From Paenibacillus sp. JNUCC32 (GTDB lineage Bacteria; Bacillota; Bacilli; Paenibacillales; Paenibacillaceae): a stretch of DNA of 64,000 nucleotides. The stretch covers positions 2,170,001 to 2,234,000 of the forward strand of contig NZ_CP062260.1 in NCBI RefSeq assembly GCF_014863545.1. The letters run 5' to 3'. Below the pieces are notes generated by a model. The model was not told where the DNA came from. It was given only the letters and a program-made list of their open reading frames with translations, and did no database searches. Of this stretch, positions 54,578-63,552 are shown in pieces. Each line of letters begins with the position of its first letter. Within the stretch, counting starts at the first letter, position 1. A program made the translations under genes and the position numbers.

Positions 54578-54594
54578 GGCACCCTTTGGGTGCC
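54578..54594 (-). terminator. Minus-strand terminator-like hairpin
   Basis: GGCACCC-TTT-GGGTGCC; on the minus strand it is followed by ATTTTCTTTTT, just beyond the stop of the fragment at 54606. Confidence 0.55.
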
Positions 54595-54605
54595 GCTTGA
54601 GCATG

Positions 54606-54756
54606 TTATGGTTTTAATAACTTATCCGATAGCGTGAGGTGATACAGATCTCGCCTGTCGCCGGTGTCGGCTGTGGCCCCTGCAGCTGTAATTTGTATGG
54701 AGTTAAAGTTAGTTTTGGTAAAGCTCAAGCTCGAACCGGGGTCAACCTTCAACTTT
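54606..54756 (-). pseudogene. C-terminal fragment of an unidentified protein
   Basis: Open minus-strand frame of about 49 codons without a start, KLKVDPGSSLSFTKTNFNSI then QITAAGATADTGDRR and LTLSDKLLKP. The polar, strand-rich pattern and the hairpin after its stop suggest the true end of a lost secreted protein. No family recognised. Confidence 0.3.
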
Positions 54757-54909
54757 CATCGAGATTTTATCTGATATTGAACTTGTGAACAATTTAAGTA
54801 CGTAAGGGAGGTATGGAAATCCACTGGACTTACAAGTGGTATCGTATGGAAAAGAATCTAGATTAACAATATACTAGCTATAACAGTTTATTGTTGAGGA
54901 GAATATTAA

Positions 54910-55470
54910 ATGGATGAAGTCAACGAATCAAAACAAATTGTATTACAAATGGGCGGTGCCTTGAAAAAGTACAGAAAAGAAAAAAATATGAGCTTAGACG
55001 ATTTAGCGGAATTAACGGGCGTAAGCAAACTTACTCTGGGGAATATCGAACGTGGCGAAACAAATCCAACTTTAGCGATTATATGGAAAATTTCAAAAGG
55101 CATATCTTTACCGCTATTTGCTTTGTTCAAATCAGAGAACCCTGTTAGTTTGTATCGAGCAGGCGAAGGATTACGGTTTTCTAATGATGAAAAAAATTGG
55201 ATCATTGAACCAGTCTTTAAAAGCAGCGATATGGAAATGTGTCGGGCATACCTACAGCCAAATAGCTCGTATTACCCTGAAGGTCATCATGTGAATACAA
55301 CTGAAATCGCGACAGTAATGACTGGCTCCATTGAAATTCAAGTCAATGAAGAGATTTATACATTGAATCAATATGATACGATCAGTTTTCGTGCAGATTG
55401 TCCTCACTCTTATACCAATCATACGAATAGCGAAACAGTGCTCCATATATCCTTAAAATATGGTTTCTAA
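54910..55470 (+). CDS. XRE-family regulator with cupin domain
   Basis: 186 residues. Helix-turn-helix LDDLAELTGVSKLTLGNIER followed by GETNPTLAIIWKISKGI, then a C-terminal cupin (NTTEIATVMTGSIEIQVNEE, SFRADCPHSYTNHT). This HTH-plus-cupin type controls transport or amine/amino-acid genes in many bacteria. GAGGAG is 8 nt before the ATG. The next gene is an MFS exporter 222 bp away, a plausible target. A terminator separates them. Confidence 0.88.
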   Translation: MDEVNESKQIVLQMGGALKKYRKEKNMSLDDLAELTGVSKLTLGNIERGETNPTLAIIWKISKGISLPLFALFKSENPVSLYRAGEGLRFSNDEKNWIIEPVFKSSDMEMCRAYLQPNSSYYPEGHHVNTTEIATVMTGSIEIQVNEEIYTLNQYDTISFRADCPHSYTNHTNSETVLHISLKYGF

Positions 55471-55495
55471 AAGTCGATAAATTCTACTTATTAAA

Positions 55496-55540
55496 AACAA
55501 CTCCGAATTCATGGCGGGAATTCAGAGTTGTTTTTTTATT
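55496..55540 (+). terminator. Rho-independent terminator
   Basis: AACAACTCCGAATTC / GAATTCAGAGTTGTT with loop ATGGCGG, then TTTTTT. Confidence 0.85.
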
Positions 55541-55692
55541 GTCAGATGAGTTTTGGTATATCTTAAAATATTTATTGTTAATTTTAATATATTATAATAT
55601 ACTTTTGTTGTTCGCGCGGATGTTATAGCAAAGTTTTTTTCAATCAACAGGTAGCAAATCATACGTAAGAATTCAGGAAGGAGAAGTGAAGA

Positions 55693-56919
55693 ATGCCGAA
55701 CAAACCAAAAAACGTACCGTCCTCTATATTGCTGATTATTCTCGGCATTATTGTTATCGCAGCTAATTTACGTACTCCCTTAACCTCAGTCGGTCCTTTA
55801 GTGAGTCTTATAAGGGATGACGTTCATATTTCAAATACATTAGCAGGCCTGATCACAACGGTACCCTTGCTCGCCTTTGCTTTATTATCGTCTTTAGTAC
55901 CAAAATTAGGACGAAGATATGGGGTTGAGCGTGTCATTTGGATTGCCCTTATCTTTCTGACTGCTGGTATTGTCATACGTTCATTATCTGGCGCAGTTAA
56001 TCTGTTTATTGGGACAGCAGTTCTTGGATTCGCCATTGCCGTATGTAATGTATTATTGCCAAGTATAATCAAAAGGGATTTCCCGGATAAAATTGGCTCC
56101 ATGACAGGTGTTTACTCCATTTCAATGAATTTATGTGGAGCAATCGCATCGGGGATCAGTGTACCGCTAGCCGTGAACGCAGGTCTAAAATGGCAGGGAG
56201 CACTGGGAATATGGGGGATTCTAAGCTTTGTATCGATCCTCTGTTGGCTACCCCAATTAAGAAATCAAACAAAACAAACTGCCACGACGAGTCAAAGGAT
56301 GGTCAGCTACGATGTGAATGTTTGGCGATCCCCGCTTGCCTGGCAAGTAACGTTATTTATGGGTATACAGTCCATGGTATTCTATGTGTTGATCGCATGG
56401 TTGCCTGAAATTTTAAAGCAGCAAGGAATTGACTCCAACCAATCAGGATGGTACCTCTCGATCATGCAGTTAGCGATGCTCCCATTTACCTTTATTGTCC
56501 CCGTTATTGCCGGGCGCATGTCTAGCCAACGTTTATTAGTGGTCATCACAACCATTTTGCTTATGACGGGAACGATCGGACTTCTTTACGGAAGCTCCAA
56601 TATCATTCTGCTGTGGATCATCATGCTCGGAATTGGTGGAGGCTTCGCTTTTAGTTTGTCCATGATGTTTTTCGGGTTGCGCACTCAAAATGCGCATCAA
56701 GCAGCGGAACTGTCTGGCATGGCCCAATCGGTCGGATATCTTCTTGCCGCAATCGGCCCTGCCCTTATAGGATATCTGCATGATGCGACAAATAGTTGGA
56801 ACCTGCCACTTTTCATTCTGCTTGGGGCTTCGGTCGTACTCTTTTTAGTCGGTATAGGAGCAGCAAGTAATCGTTTTGTAGGTAGCCGGAATCGTTACGA
56901 GTTGCCACGGAAAGGATGA
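55693..56919 (+). CDS. MFS transporter, CynX/NimT (YycB-like) family
   Basis: 408 residues with about twelve hydrophobic helices. The start IIVIAANLRTPLTSVGPLVS, then AGLITTVPLLAFALLSSLVP, is the signature of the CynX/NimT/YycB branch, which moves cyanate, nitroimidazoles or other small compounds. Located in the cytoplasmic membrane. AAGGAG is 8-9 nt before the ATG. Its stop overlaps the leader of the universal stress protein gene, so both form one unit, likely under the XRE-cupin regulator. Confidence 0.88.
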   Translation: MPNKPKNVPSSILLIILGIIVIAANLRTPLTSVGPLVSLIRDDVHISNTLAGLITTVPLLAFALLSSLVPKLGRRYGVERVIWIALIFLTAGIVIRSLSGAVNLFIGTAVLGFAIAVCNVLLPSIIKRDFPDKIGSMTGVYSISMNLCGAIASGISVPLAVNAGLKWQGALGIWGILSFVSILCWLPQLRNQTKQTATTSQRMVSYDVNVWRSPLAWQVTLFMGIQSMVFYVLIAWLPEILKQQGIDSNQSGWYLSIMQLAMLPFTFIVPVIAGRMSSQRLLVVITTILLMTGTIGLLYGSSNIILLWIIMLGIGGGFAFSLSMMFFGLRTQNAHQAAELSGMAQSVGYLLAAIGPALIGYLHDATNSWNLPLFILLGASVVLFLVGIGAASNRFVGSRNRYELPRKG

Positions 56920-56924
56920 TAAAT

Positions 56925-57356
56925 ATGTTTGACAAAATTATGGTGGCCATTGATAAAGCTGAAATAACGAACAAAATCCTCGATGCAACCATTGAAATAG
57001 CCCGAAACAAACAAACCCAAGTTACCTTGGTTCATGTCAGCCAGGATTATGTGTCGAACGGAATGACATATGTACCAGTGAATTTCTTGGAAGAAGTATT
57101 GAACGAAATGGAGAAAGCGAGTCTGGAACAGCTGCAAGAAGCCAAATCTAAATTAAAATCTGCGGGAATTAACCCGGAAACCATTCATCTTAAGGGAGAT
57201 CCTGCACATGAAATATTAAATTATGCATGGGATACCGAGCAGCGACTTATTATTATCGGAAGCCGTGGCCTAAGGGGAGTAAAAGGAATGATGCTTGGAA
57301 GTGTCAGCCACAAGGTTTCTCAGTTATCAAGTTGCCCAGTCCTCATTGTACATTAA
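56925..57356 (+). CDS. Universal stress protein (UspA family)
   Basis: About 143 residues. FDKIMVAIDKAEITNK opens the fold, and the ATP-binding motif G-2x-G-9x-G(S/T) appears as GSRGLRGVKGMMLGSVSHKV, ending CPVLIVH. ATG 56925 is chosen because AAAGGA lies 8 nt before it; ATG 56916 overlaps the stop of the exporter gene. Cotranscribed with the exporter. Confidence 0.9.
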   Translation: MFDKIMVAIDKAEITNKILDATIEIARNKQTQVTLVHVSQDYVSNGMTYVPVNFLEEVLNEMEKASLEQLQEAKSKLKSAGINPETIHLKGDPAHEILNYAWDTEQRLIIIGSRGLRGVKGMMLGSVSHKVSQLSSCPVLIVH

Positions 57357-57793
57357 CTCCTTCGGGAACTGCTGAGATGATGTAGTGTTATACTGGCAGG
57401 GGAATGTTTATCGTACTATATCTATTAGTTGTTCACAGGCTGACGCTAAAGATGACGGGAGGGGGACCTGTCACTACACGGTGCTCCACAACGATCACCA
57501 CCGTCCGGGCGCGCACGAAGAAATGTAAAATTCTGTTAATAATATGGATAAAAATGACACAACGTTACCATTTTGCTCGGAGTTAATGACACAAAGTCAT
57601 CCCTTTGGTTGGAGGTTACGACATAAAGATTCCCTTTATATGGTGCAATGGAATTGTTCACTGTTTGCGCTCCAAAACAAAAAGTTTATGTGTTAGAAAC
57701 GAGTAGAAGAGGGCAAAATCGTGTCAATAATGAGAGTAACTTTAACAATCCATAATAAATAATGGCTGAAAGGTGATAAGGTCATTAGACATC
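57357..57793. other. Intergenic stretch, no recognised gene
   Basis: Contains short frames without ribosome sites. The repeated words AATGACACAA (57553, 57587) might be ends of a lost insertion sequence, but nothing firm is visible. Confidence 0.35.
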
Positions 57794-57955
57794 TGTCGAG
57801 GGACAAGAACATGGTCCCATTGAAAGTCGCTATTATAGCGGCTTTTTTGTTTTATCGATACAAGTTCTTGTCCCGATTTGTGGACAAGAACTTGTATCGA
57901 TTGCCGAAAAGGACAAGAAGATAGTACGATTACCGATTAGATAAGCATACAACTG
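57794..57955 (+). repeat. Family B repeat with complete palindrome
   Basis: TGTCGAGGGACAAGAACATGG then TCCC, terminator AGTCGCTATTATAGCGGC with T-run, perfect 20-bp arms at 57854-57873 and 57882-57901, then CCGATTAGATAAGCATAC. The arms read TCGATA/TATCGA where other copies read TCGGTA/TACCGA, a paired change. Confidence 0.85.
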
Positions 57956-58129
57956 TTTTAAAAGAAAAATACTTATCAAATTACACATTGATTATGTCAG
58001 AACACATATTTTCGGATTTACTACTATATCCGCACAATAAATACAATGATTCATCTTGACTTGAACATCCTCCAAATCAGCTGAAATTAGGAAATTGCAA
58101 TAACCTAAAGACAGAACAGTTTTAATAGT

Positions 58130-58771
58130 TTGTTACAACCTACACGGATCACAACGATGCAGGGTTATGCAGAGGTGCTGCGGCTCGGTATGGAACAGAG
58201 CGAAGAGCAGCGTCAGAAATATGCGAACCGCATACATACCAAGGCGAGGTTTATCGCTTCGCTTGTTGATGACCTGTTTGAGTTAACCAAACTGGAGAGC
58301 ACGGAACTGTCATACGAGCGGAAGATAGGCGATTTAGCTGAGCTGTGCCGCACTGCGGCAGCCGATCTGTACGATTCGTTTGAACGGAAGGGAATTACGC
58401 TGGACATCCGCATTCCGGAATCGCCAGTCATGTTGTCTTATCACGAAGGTCTCATGCATAGAGCTCTTTCGAATTTATTGACGAATGCCCTGAAATACAA
58501 TAAGGAGGGTGCTCATGTATGGCTGGAGCTGGAGGCATGCGAGAAAGATATCCTGCTTACCGTTGGAGATGACGGTCCGGGAATATCGGACCCTGTGAGA
58601 GAGACGGTGTTCGAACCTTTCGTGCGCGGTGATCAAGCTAGGAGAAGTGACGGCGGCAGCGGGCTCGGCTTAGCCATCGCACGAAGTTCAGTTGAGCGGC
58701 ATGCCGGGCAAATTTGGCTTGATCCGGAGGCGGAGGGCACCGTTGTTCATATTCGATTGACCAAGACATGA
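58130..58771 (+). pseudogene. Histidine kinase, beheaded before the phospho-acceptor
   Basis: About 210 residues: [20 protein letters not shown] continues the dimerisation helix just after the H-box, then HATPase motifs N-box [21 protein letters not shown]1 GDDGPGIS, and [12 protein letters not shown]. The sensor domain, membrane helices and the phosphorylated histidine (expected in SHELRTPLT) are absent. The preceding frame reads [11 protein letters not shown], a garbled H-box. Non-functional as a kinase. Confidence 0.7.
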
Positions 58772-59127
58772 GTGTATGGAGCGATTCACCGTTTCCAACT
58801 ATAAAGCGCCATGCAAGATAAACTTTCAAATAGGGGCCCTCCAACATTTTTACGAAAACATACGTTAAGTTTTTAAACATGACGGTATTGTCGTTATTTA
58901 TTCCTTTAATCTGAAAAAGTGTAACCTTATCGCCACTTACTATTACTGGAGTTAGGGCCTAGCCGTTTACGTTACGGATGATAATTTCTAATTTTGAGCG
59001 GATGCGCCCGTTTACAATCAGACGCATCATTGGATATGCTACGCTGATTCTGTCAAATGTTGTATAGAAGCCGCAGATCGCGCTAAAATGGCTTTAAATT
59101 AACGCTCAAAAAAACGGGGGCTTCGCC
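58772..59127. other. Intergenic stretch, no recognised gene
   Basis: No frame with a ribosome site and no clear hairpin; contains only the upstream region of the AraC gene. Confidence 0.5.
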
Positions 59128-59964
59128 GTGACGATGAAATGGATCGACTTGTCCAGGAATGCGATAGACTTATACGAGCAGAAACATAGGGGCGGGCATC
59201 TCGTGTCCGAGCACTATCACCAGACGCACCAGCTGCTATTTGTGCTGGAAGGGGAAGGCACGATCCGGCTAGGGGATGAAGTTCGGAAGCTTACGGTCGA
59301 CGATACGGCGCTGATCGTTCCGTATTCCGTCCACTCCGTCATGTCCGACTTCAGGCTGACCTTGTTAGTGTTGGCGTTTGACGAGGCAGTGCTCGATCCG
59401 GATATGAGGGCGCAGCTGCTCCACGCCTACTTTCCGGCCTCCTGCCTGCTGAAGCCGGGATTGTTTGCTGCGAGCGAACTGCGTCAGCTGCTGAGGAAAA
59501 TGCTGTTCGAGCAGTCCAGGGAGCTGTCGCCGCTCGTCCGGCTTTCGCTCAAAGTCCAGCTATCCCAGTTGCTGCTTTTGCTGGTTCGATCGGCCGGAAC
59601 GGAGGCAGCCGGAGCGGGCTCCAGCTCCAACAAGCTGCGTGCCGAGAAAATTCGCAGCTATATCGATTCGAAGTATTTTGATCCGCTGACCGCGGGGGAC
59701 ATCGCTTCCAAGCTGGACATCAGCACGCGGCACGTGAACAACATCTTCAAGGAACGGTACAACATGACACCGATGCAATATTTGACCGAGGTACGCATCC
59801 GCGTCGCCCAGAAGTTGCTGGTGGAAACGGGTAAGGACATTATTTCGATCTGCTTCGAGGTCGGCTACGATTCCGTGTCTACGTTTTACCGGTCGTTCAA
59901 AGCTGTCGCCAAGCTGTCGCCAAAGGCGTACCGGGAGCTGAACGCGCCCGCGCATGCTGAGTAG
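59128..59964 (+). CDS. AraC family transcriptional regulator
   Basis: 278 residues: N-terminal cupin (HLVSEHYHQTHQLLFVLEGE) and a C-terminal double helix-turn-helix (AGDIASKLDISTRHVNNIFK, IISICFEVGYDSVSTFYRSF). The start is GTG 59128, 7 nt after GGGGG; ATG 59134 is an alternative. It precedes the catabolic gene set beginning at 60216 and most likely controls it. From here to the window end the DNA is clearly GC-richer than the accessory region. Confidence 0.88.
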   Translation: MTMKWIDLSRNAIDLYEQKHRGGHLVSEHYHQTHQLLFVLEGEGTIRLGDEVRKLTVDDTALIVPYSVHSVMSDFRLTLLVLAFDEAVLDPDMRAQLLHAYFPASCLLKPGLFAASELRQLLRKMLFEQSRELSPLVRLSLKVQLSQLLLLLVRSAGTEAAGAGSSSNKLRAEKIRSYIDSKYFDPLTAGDIASKLDISTRHVNNIFKERYNMTPMQYLTEVRIRVAQKLLVETGKDIISICFEVGYDSVSTFYRSFKAVAKLSPKAYRELNAPAHAE

Positions 59965-60215
59965 GCAGGGATCCTTCCGTCAAATGGACAGCGAGTGCAC
60001 AATGTGCGATCAAAGGAACAAGATAACGATCAAGGGATGTCCGGCCGATTGATTGAAACATATTTTCCCCTTCATCCCCCATCGGATAAGCGCCGGCGGG
60101 GATTTTGTTTTTCGCTCGAATAATTCGCTTCCAAAATTGAGAATCGTGTTCCCGTAATCGTAAGAAAAGCGGTTTCTCATCGACTACAATACGGTTATAC
60201 GAAGCGAAGGGAGCG

Positions 60216-61379
60216 ATGAATGTGGCAGTTCGCAACATCGGCATTATTATGAACGGCGTTACCGGACGGATGGGAACCAACCAGCATTTGATCCGTTCGA
60301 TTCTTGCGATTCGCAAGCAAGGGGGCGTTGCGCTACCGAGCGGAGACGTCATCATGCCCGACCCGATTCTGATCGGCCGGCAGGAGAGCAAGCTGCAGGC
60401 GCTGGCCGCCGCCCACAGCGTCGAACGTTGGAGTACCGATCTTGAAGTTTGCCTCGCCGATCCGTACTACGAAATTTATTTCGACAGCCAGACGACGGTG
60501 CGCCGCGCCGAAAGCATCAAGCAGGCGATCGCCGCGGGAAAGCATATTTATTGCGAGAAGCCGACGGCCGTCGATTTGGAAGGGGCGCTTGAACTGGCTC
60601 GCATCGCCGCTGAGGCCGGAGTGAGAAACGGTGTCGTGCAAGACAAGCTATTTTTGCCAGGATTGCTCAAGCTGAAACGCTTAAACGACTCTGGCTTCTT
60701 CGGGCGTATCCTGTCCGTGCGATTGGAGTTCGGCTATTGGGTATTCGAGGGCGACTGGCAGCAGGGTCAGCGGCCATCGTGGAACTACCGCAAGGAAGAC
60801 GGCGGCGGTATTATCGTCGACATGTTTGCACACTGGCGATATGTTCTCGAGAATTTGTTCGGGGAAGTGAAGGCTGTCTCCTGTCTTGCCGCTACGCATA
60901 TTCCGAAACGTCTGGATGAGCAGGGCGTTCCGTACGAATGCACGGCGGACGATGCGGCGTACGCCATATTTGAGCTGGAAGGCGGCATTATCGTGCAGGC
61001 CAACTCGTCCTGGGCGGTGCGGGTAGACCGCGACGATCTGCTCACGGTTACGGTCGACGGCACCGAAGGCAGCGCCGTGGCGGGTTTGCGGAACTGCAAG
61101 ACGCAGCATCGGGTCAACACGCCGAAGCCGGTATGGAATCCGGACATTCCGAACCCGTTCCAGTTCCGTGACCAATGGGTGGAGGTGCCGGATAACGCGT
61201 CATACGACAACGCGTTCAAGGTGCAATGGGAACTCTTCTTGAAGCATGTCGTCATCGGCACGCCGTTTCCGTGGGATTTGCTCGAAGGCGCGAAGGGCAC
61301 CCAGCTTGCCGATCTCAGCTTGCAGTCGTGGCTGGAACGCCGCTGGATCGACGTGCCGAAGCTGAGCCTGGAAAAATAA
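60216..61379 (+). CDS. Gfo/Idh/MocA family oxidoreductase
   Basis: 387 residues. The N-domain has an unusual Rossmann loop (IIMNGVTGRMGTNQHLIRSI), the EKP loop in HIYCEKPTAVDLEGAL (near residue 110), and a C-domain with DGGGIIVDMFAHWRYVLE, the counterpart of the catalytic histidine region. It oxidises a sugar, polyol or glycoside using NAD(P). ATG 60216 is only about 3 nt from GGGAG; GTG 60222 would be better spaced and may be the real start. First gene of the set; a hairpin separates it from the DUF993 gene. Confidence 0.87.
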   Translation: MNVAVRNIGIIMNGVTGRMGTNQHLIRSILAIRKQGGVALPSGDVIMPDPILIGRQESKLQALAAAHSVERWSTDLEVCLADPYYEIYFDSQTTVRRAESIKQAIAAGKHIYCEKPTAVDLEGALELARIAAEAGVRNGVVQDKLFLPGLLKLKRLNDSGFFGRILSVRLEFGYWVFEGDWQQGQRPSWNYRKEDGGGIIVDMFAHWRYVLENLFGEVKAVSCLAATHIPKRLDEQGVPYECTADDAAYAIFELEGGIIVQANSSWAVRVDRDDLLTVTVDGTEGSAVAGLRNCKTQHRVNTPKPVWNPDIPNPFQFRDQWVEVPDNASYDNAFKVQWELFLKHVVIGTPFPWDLLEGAKGTQLADLSLQSWLERRWIDVPKLSLEK

Positions 61380-61383
61380 ATAC

Positions 61384-61421
61384 TAAAAAAATCGGCTTTT
61401 CAGCACCGGCCGATTTTTTAA
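61384..61421 (+). terminator. Intra-operon terminator-like hairpin
   Basis: AAAAAATCGGC...GCCGATTTTTT. It probably lowers rather than abolishes expression of the following genes, or marks a processing point. Confidence 0.65.
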
Positions 61422-61446
61422 TTACCTCTTAAGGAGGGGAATACAG

Positions 61447-62616
61447 ATGGCCAAGTCGTTGCTCCTCCCCCGCGCAGGGGGAGCGTTGTATGAATATACT
61501 CCGGGCAAAGCAGGCTCGTTCTCCGTGCCGGCCAAGCCGTTTACGGGCCGCATCGCCTTCTCGGCCGCCCATGTCGTCTGCGATCCGTTTGCGGACGCAG
61601 ATCCGCTGCATCATTCGCAGATTGATTGGAACTCGACGCTCGCCTACCGGCACCATTTATGGTCGCTCGGTCTGGCCGTGGCGGAAGCGATGGATACCGC
61701 GCAGCGCGGCATGGGCCTCGACTGGAACCGCTCGAAGGAGCTTATCCGCGCTTCGATCGCGGAAGCGCGCTCAGTCGGTGGCAAAATCGCCTGCGGCGCG
61801 GGAACCGACCATCTGTTTCCGGGACCGTCGGTCACGATCGCCGACGTGGAAGCCGCCTATGAAGAGCAAGTCGGCTTCATCGAAGGCGAGGGCGGTCAAG
61901 TCATTCTGATGGCGAGCCGAGCGCTTGCCGCCTGCGCGAAAGCGCCCGAAGACTACGAGAGGGTGTATGGGCGCATTTTGGGACAGGTGAAACAGCCGGT
62001 CATCCTGCATTGGCTTGGTGATATGTTTGATCCCGCTCTGGCCGGCTATTGGGGATGCAAGGACGATCTGGACGAGGCGATGGACGTTTGTTTGCGCGTC
62101 ATTCGGGCAAACGCGGACAAGGTCGACGGGATTAAAATCTCGCTGCTCGATGCCGGTAAAGAAATCAAGATGCGCCGGCTGCTGCCGGAAGGCGTCAAGA
62201 TGTACACCGGCGACGACTTCAGCTACCCGGAACTGATCAAGGGTGATGGGCAGGGCTACAGCCATGCGCTGCTCGGCATATTCGACGCGATCGCGCCGGC
62301 CGCCGCCCAAGCGCTTCATGCGCTTGACGCAGGCGATCTGGTCAGTTATGAGGCGATTATGGAGCCTACAGTTGCCTTGTCGCGTCATATTTTCCAGAAG
62401 CCGACGTACGCCTACAAGACGGGAATTGTGTTCATGGCCTACTTAAACGGCCACCAACAGCATTTCCGCATGATCGGGGGAGCGGAGGGATCGCGCTCGA
62501 TCGTCCATTTGGCCCAGTTGTTCGTGCTTGCCGACAGGGCCGGGCTATTGGCCGATCCGGAGCTTGCCGCCGAACGGATGAAGCCTGTCTTGGCGCTGGC
62601 GGGTATTCGGCCGTAA
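61447..62616 (+). CDS. DUF993 family protein (DHDPS-like barrel)
   Basis: 389 residues. RIAFSAAHVVCDPF, WNSTLAYRHHLWSLGLAVAE, IACGAGTDHL, QVILMASRALA and VKMYTGDDFSYPELI are the conserved DUF993 blocks, a barrel distantly like dihydrodipicolinate synthase/aldolases. The lysine in DGIKISLLDAGKE is placed like the Schiff-base lysine of that superfamily, which would fit a retro-aldol step; this is inference. AAGGAGGGG precedes the ATG. Between an oxidoreductase and an epimerase gene. Confidence 0.85.
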   Translation: MAKSLLLPRAGGALYEYTPGKAGSFSVPAKPFTGRIAFSAAHVVCDPFADADPLHHSQIDWNSTLAYRHHLWSLGLAVAEAMDTAQRGMGLDWNRSKELIRASIAEARSVGGKIACGAGTDHLFPGPSVTIADVEAAYEEQVGFIEGEGGQVILMASRALAACAKAPEDYERVYGRILGQVKQPVILHWLGDMFDPALAGYWGCKDDLDEAMDVCLRVIRANADKVDGIKISLLDAGKEIKMRRLLPEGVKMYTGDDFSYPELIKGDGQGYSHALLGIFDAIAPAAAQALHALDAGDLVSYEAIMEPTVALSRHIFQKPTYAYKTGIVFMAYLNGHQQHFRMIGGAEGSRSIVHLAQLFVLADRAGLLADPELAAERMKPVLALAGIRP

Positions 62617-62654
62617 TCATTTATAGAAATGTTTGAAAGCAAGGAGGGATCAGC

Positions 62655-63476
62655 ATGGAACCGCTTCGTTCCATAGACAGACTCAGCTTGAACCAGATTA
62701 CGACCGATCGGCTGAATATGCGTGAGGCCGTGGAAGCATGCGTTCGAGCCGAAGTGCCTTGGATCGCGCTGTGGCGGCATAAAGTGGCCGAAACCGGCCT
62801 GGCCGAGAGCAAGCGGCTTGTGCGGGACGCGGGCCTGCGCATCTCCAGCCTGTGCCGTGGGGGTTATTTTCCGGCGGCCACCGCGCCTGCGCGCAAAGAG
62901 CGGATGGACGACAATCGCCGCGCTGTCGAGGAGGCGGCCGAGCTCGGCACCGATGTGCTCGTGCTCGTTTGCGGTCCGGCGCCAGACCGGGATATCGATT
63001 TCGCCCGCAAGACGGTCGAAGAAGCGATCGCGGAACTAGTGCCGTTCGCCCGCTCGCACGGAGTCAAGCTCGGCATCGAGCCTTTGCACCCGATGTACGC
63101 CGCTGAACGCTCCGTCATCAATACGCTGGCGCAAGCCAACACGCTCGCGGAGCAGCACGACCCGCAAGACGTCGGCGTCGTCGTCGATGCGTTCCACGTC
63201 TGGTGGGACCCGGAGCTGTACGCGCAAATTGAGCGGGCCAGGGGGCGTATACTCGGCTTCCACGTCTCCGATTGGATCGTGCCGGTACCCGACCTGCTGA
63301 TGGGCAGAGGGATGATGGGGGACGGCGTTATCGAGTTGCGCCGGATGCGTCATGCCGTTGAAGCGGCCGGTTACGCGGGGGCGATCGAGGTGGAAATCTT
63401 CAACCGGCAGGTATGGGATATGCCGGGAGACGAGGCGCTCACGCTCATCAAGGAACGTTATTTGCAGCATGTATGA
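62655..63476 (+). CDS. Sugar-phosphate isomerase/epimerase (AP-endonuclease-2-like barrel)
   Basis: 273 residues. LNQITTDRLNMREAVEACVR and VPWIALWRHKVAETG start the barrel; metal ligands are apparent in LGIEPLHPMY (Glu), VVVDAFHVWWDPEL (Asp/His), ILGFHVSDW (His) and GAIEVEIFN (Glu). The TIM-barrel epimerase set is complete. AAGGAGGGA precedes the ATG, 38 bp after the DUF993 stop; the genes are surely cotranscribed. Confidence 0.88.
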   Translation: MEPLRSIDRLSLNQITTDRLNMREAVEACVRAEVPWIALWRHKVAETGLAESKRLVRDAGLRISSLCRGGYFPAATAPARKERMDDNRRAVEEAAELGTDVLVLVCGPAPDRDIDFARKTVEEAIAELVPFARSHGVKLGIEPLHPMYAAERSVINTLAQANTLAEQHDPQDVGVVVDAFHVWWDPELYAQIERARGRILGFHVSDWIVPVPDLLMGRGMMGDGVIELRRMRHAVEAAGYAGAIEVEIFNRQVWDMPGDEALTLIKERYLQHV

Positions 63477-63552
63477 ATTATAAATTTGCAGCTTTGGCGG
63501 GCCGGGAGAATCGTTCCCGGCTCGTCAAGGCATAGCTTTGGAGGGAAGGAAT

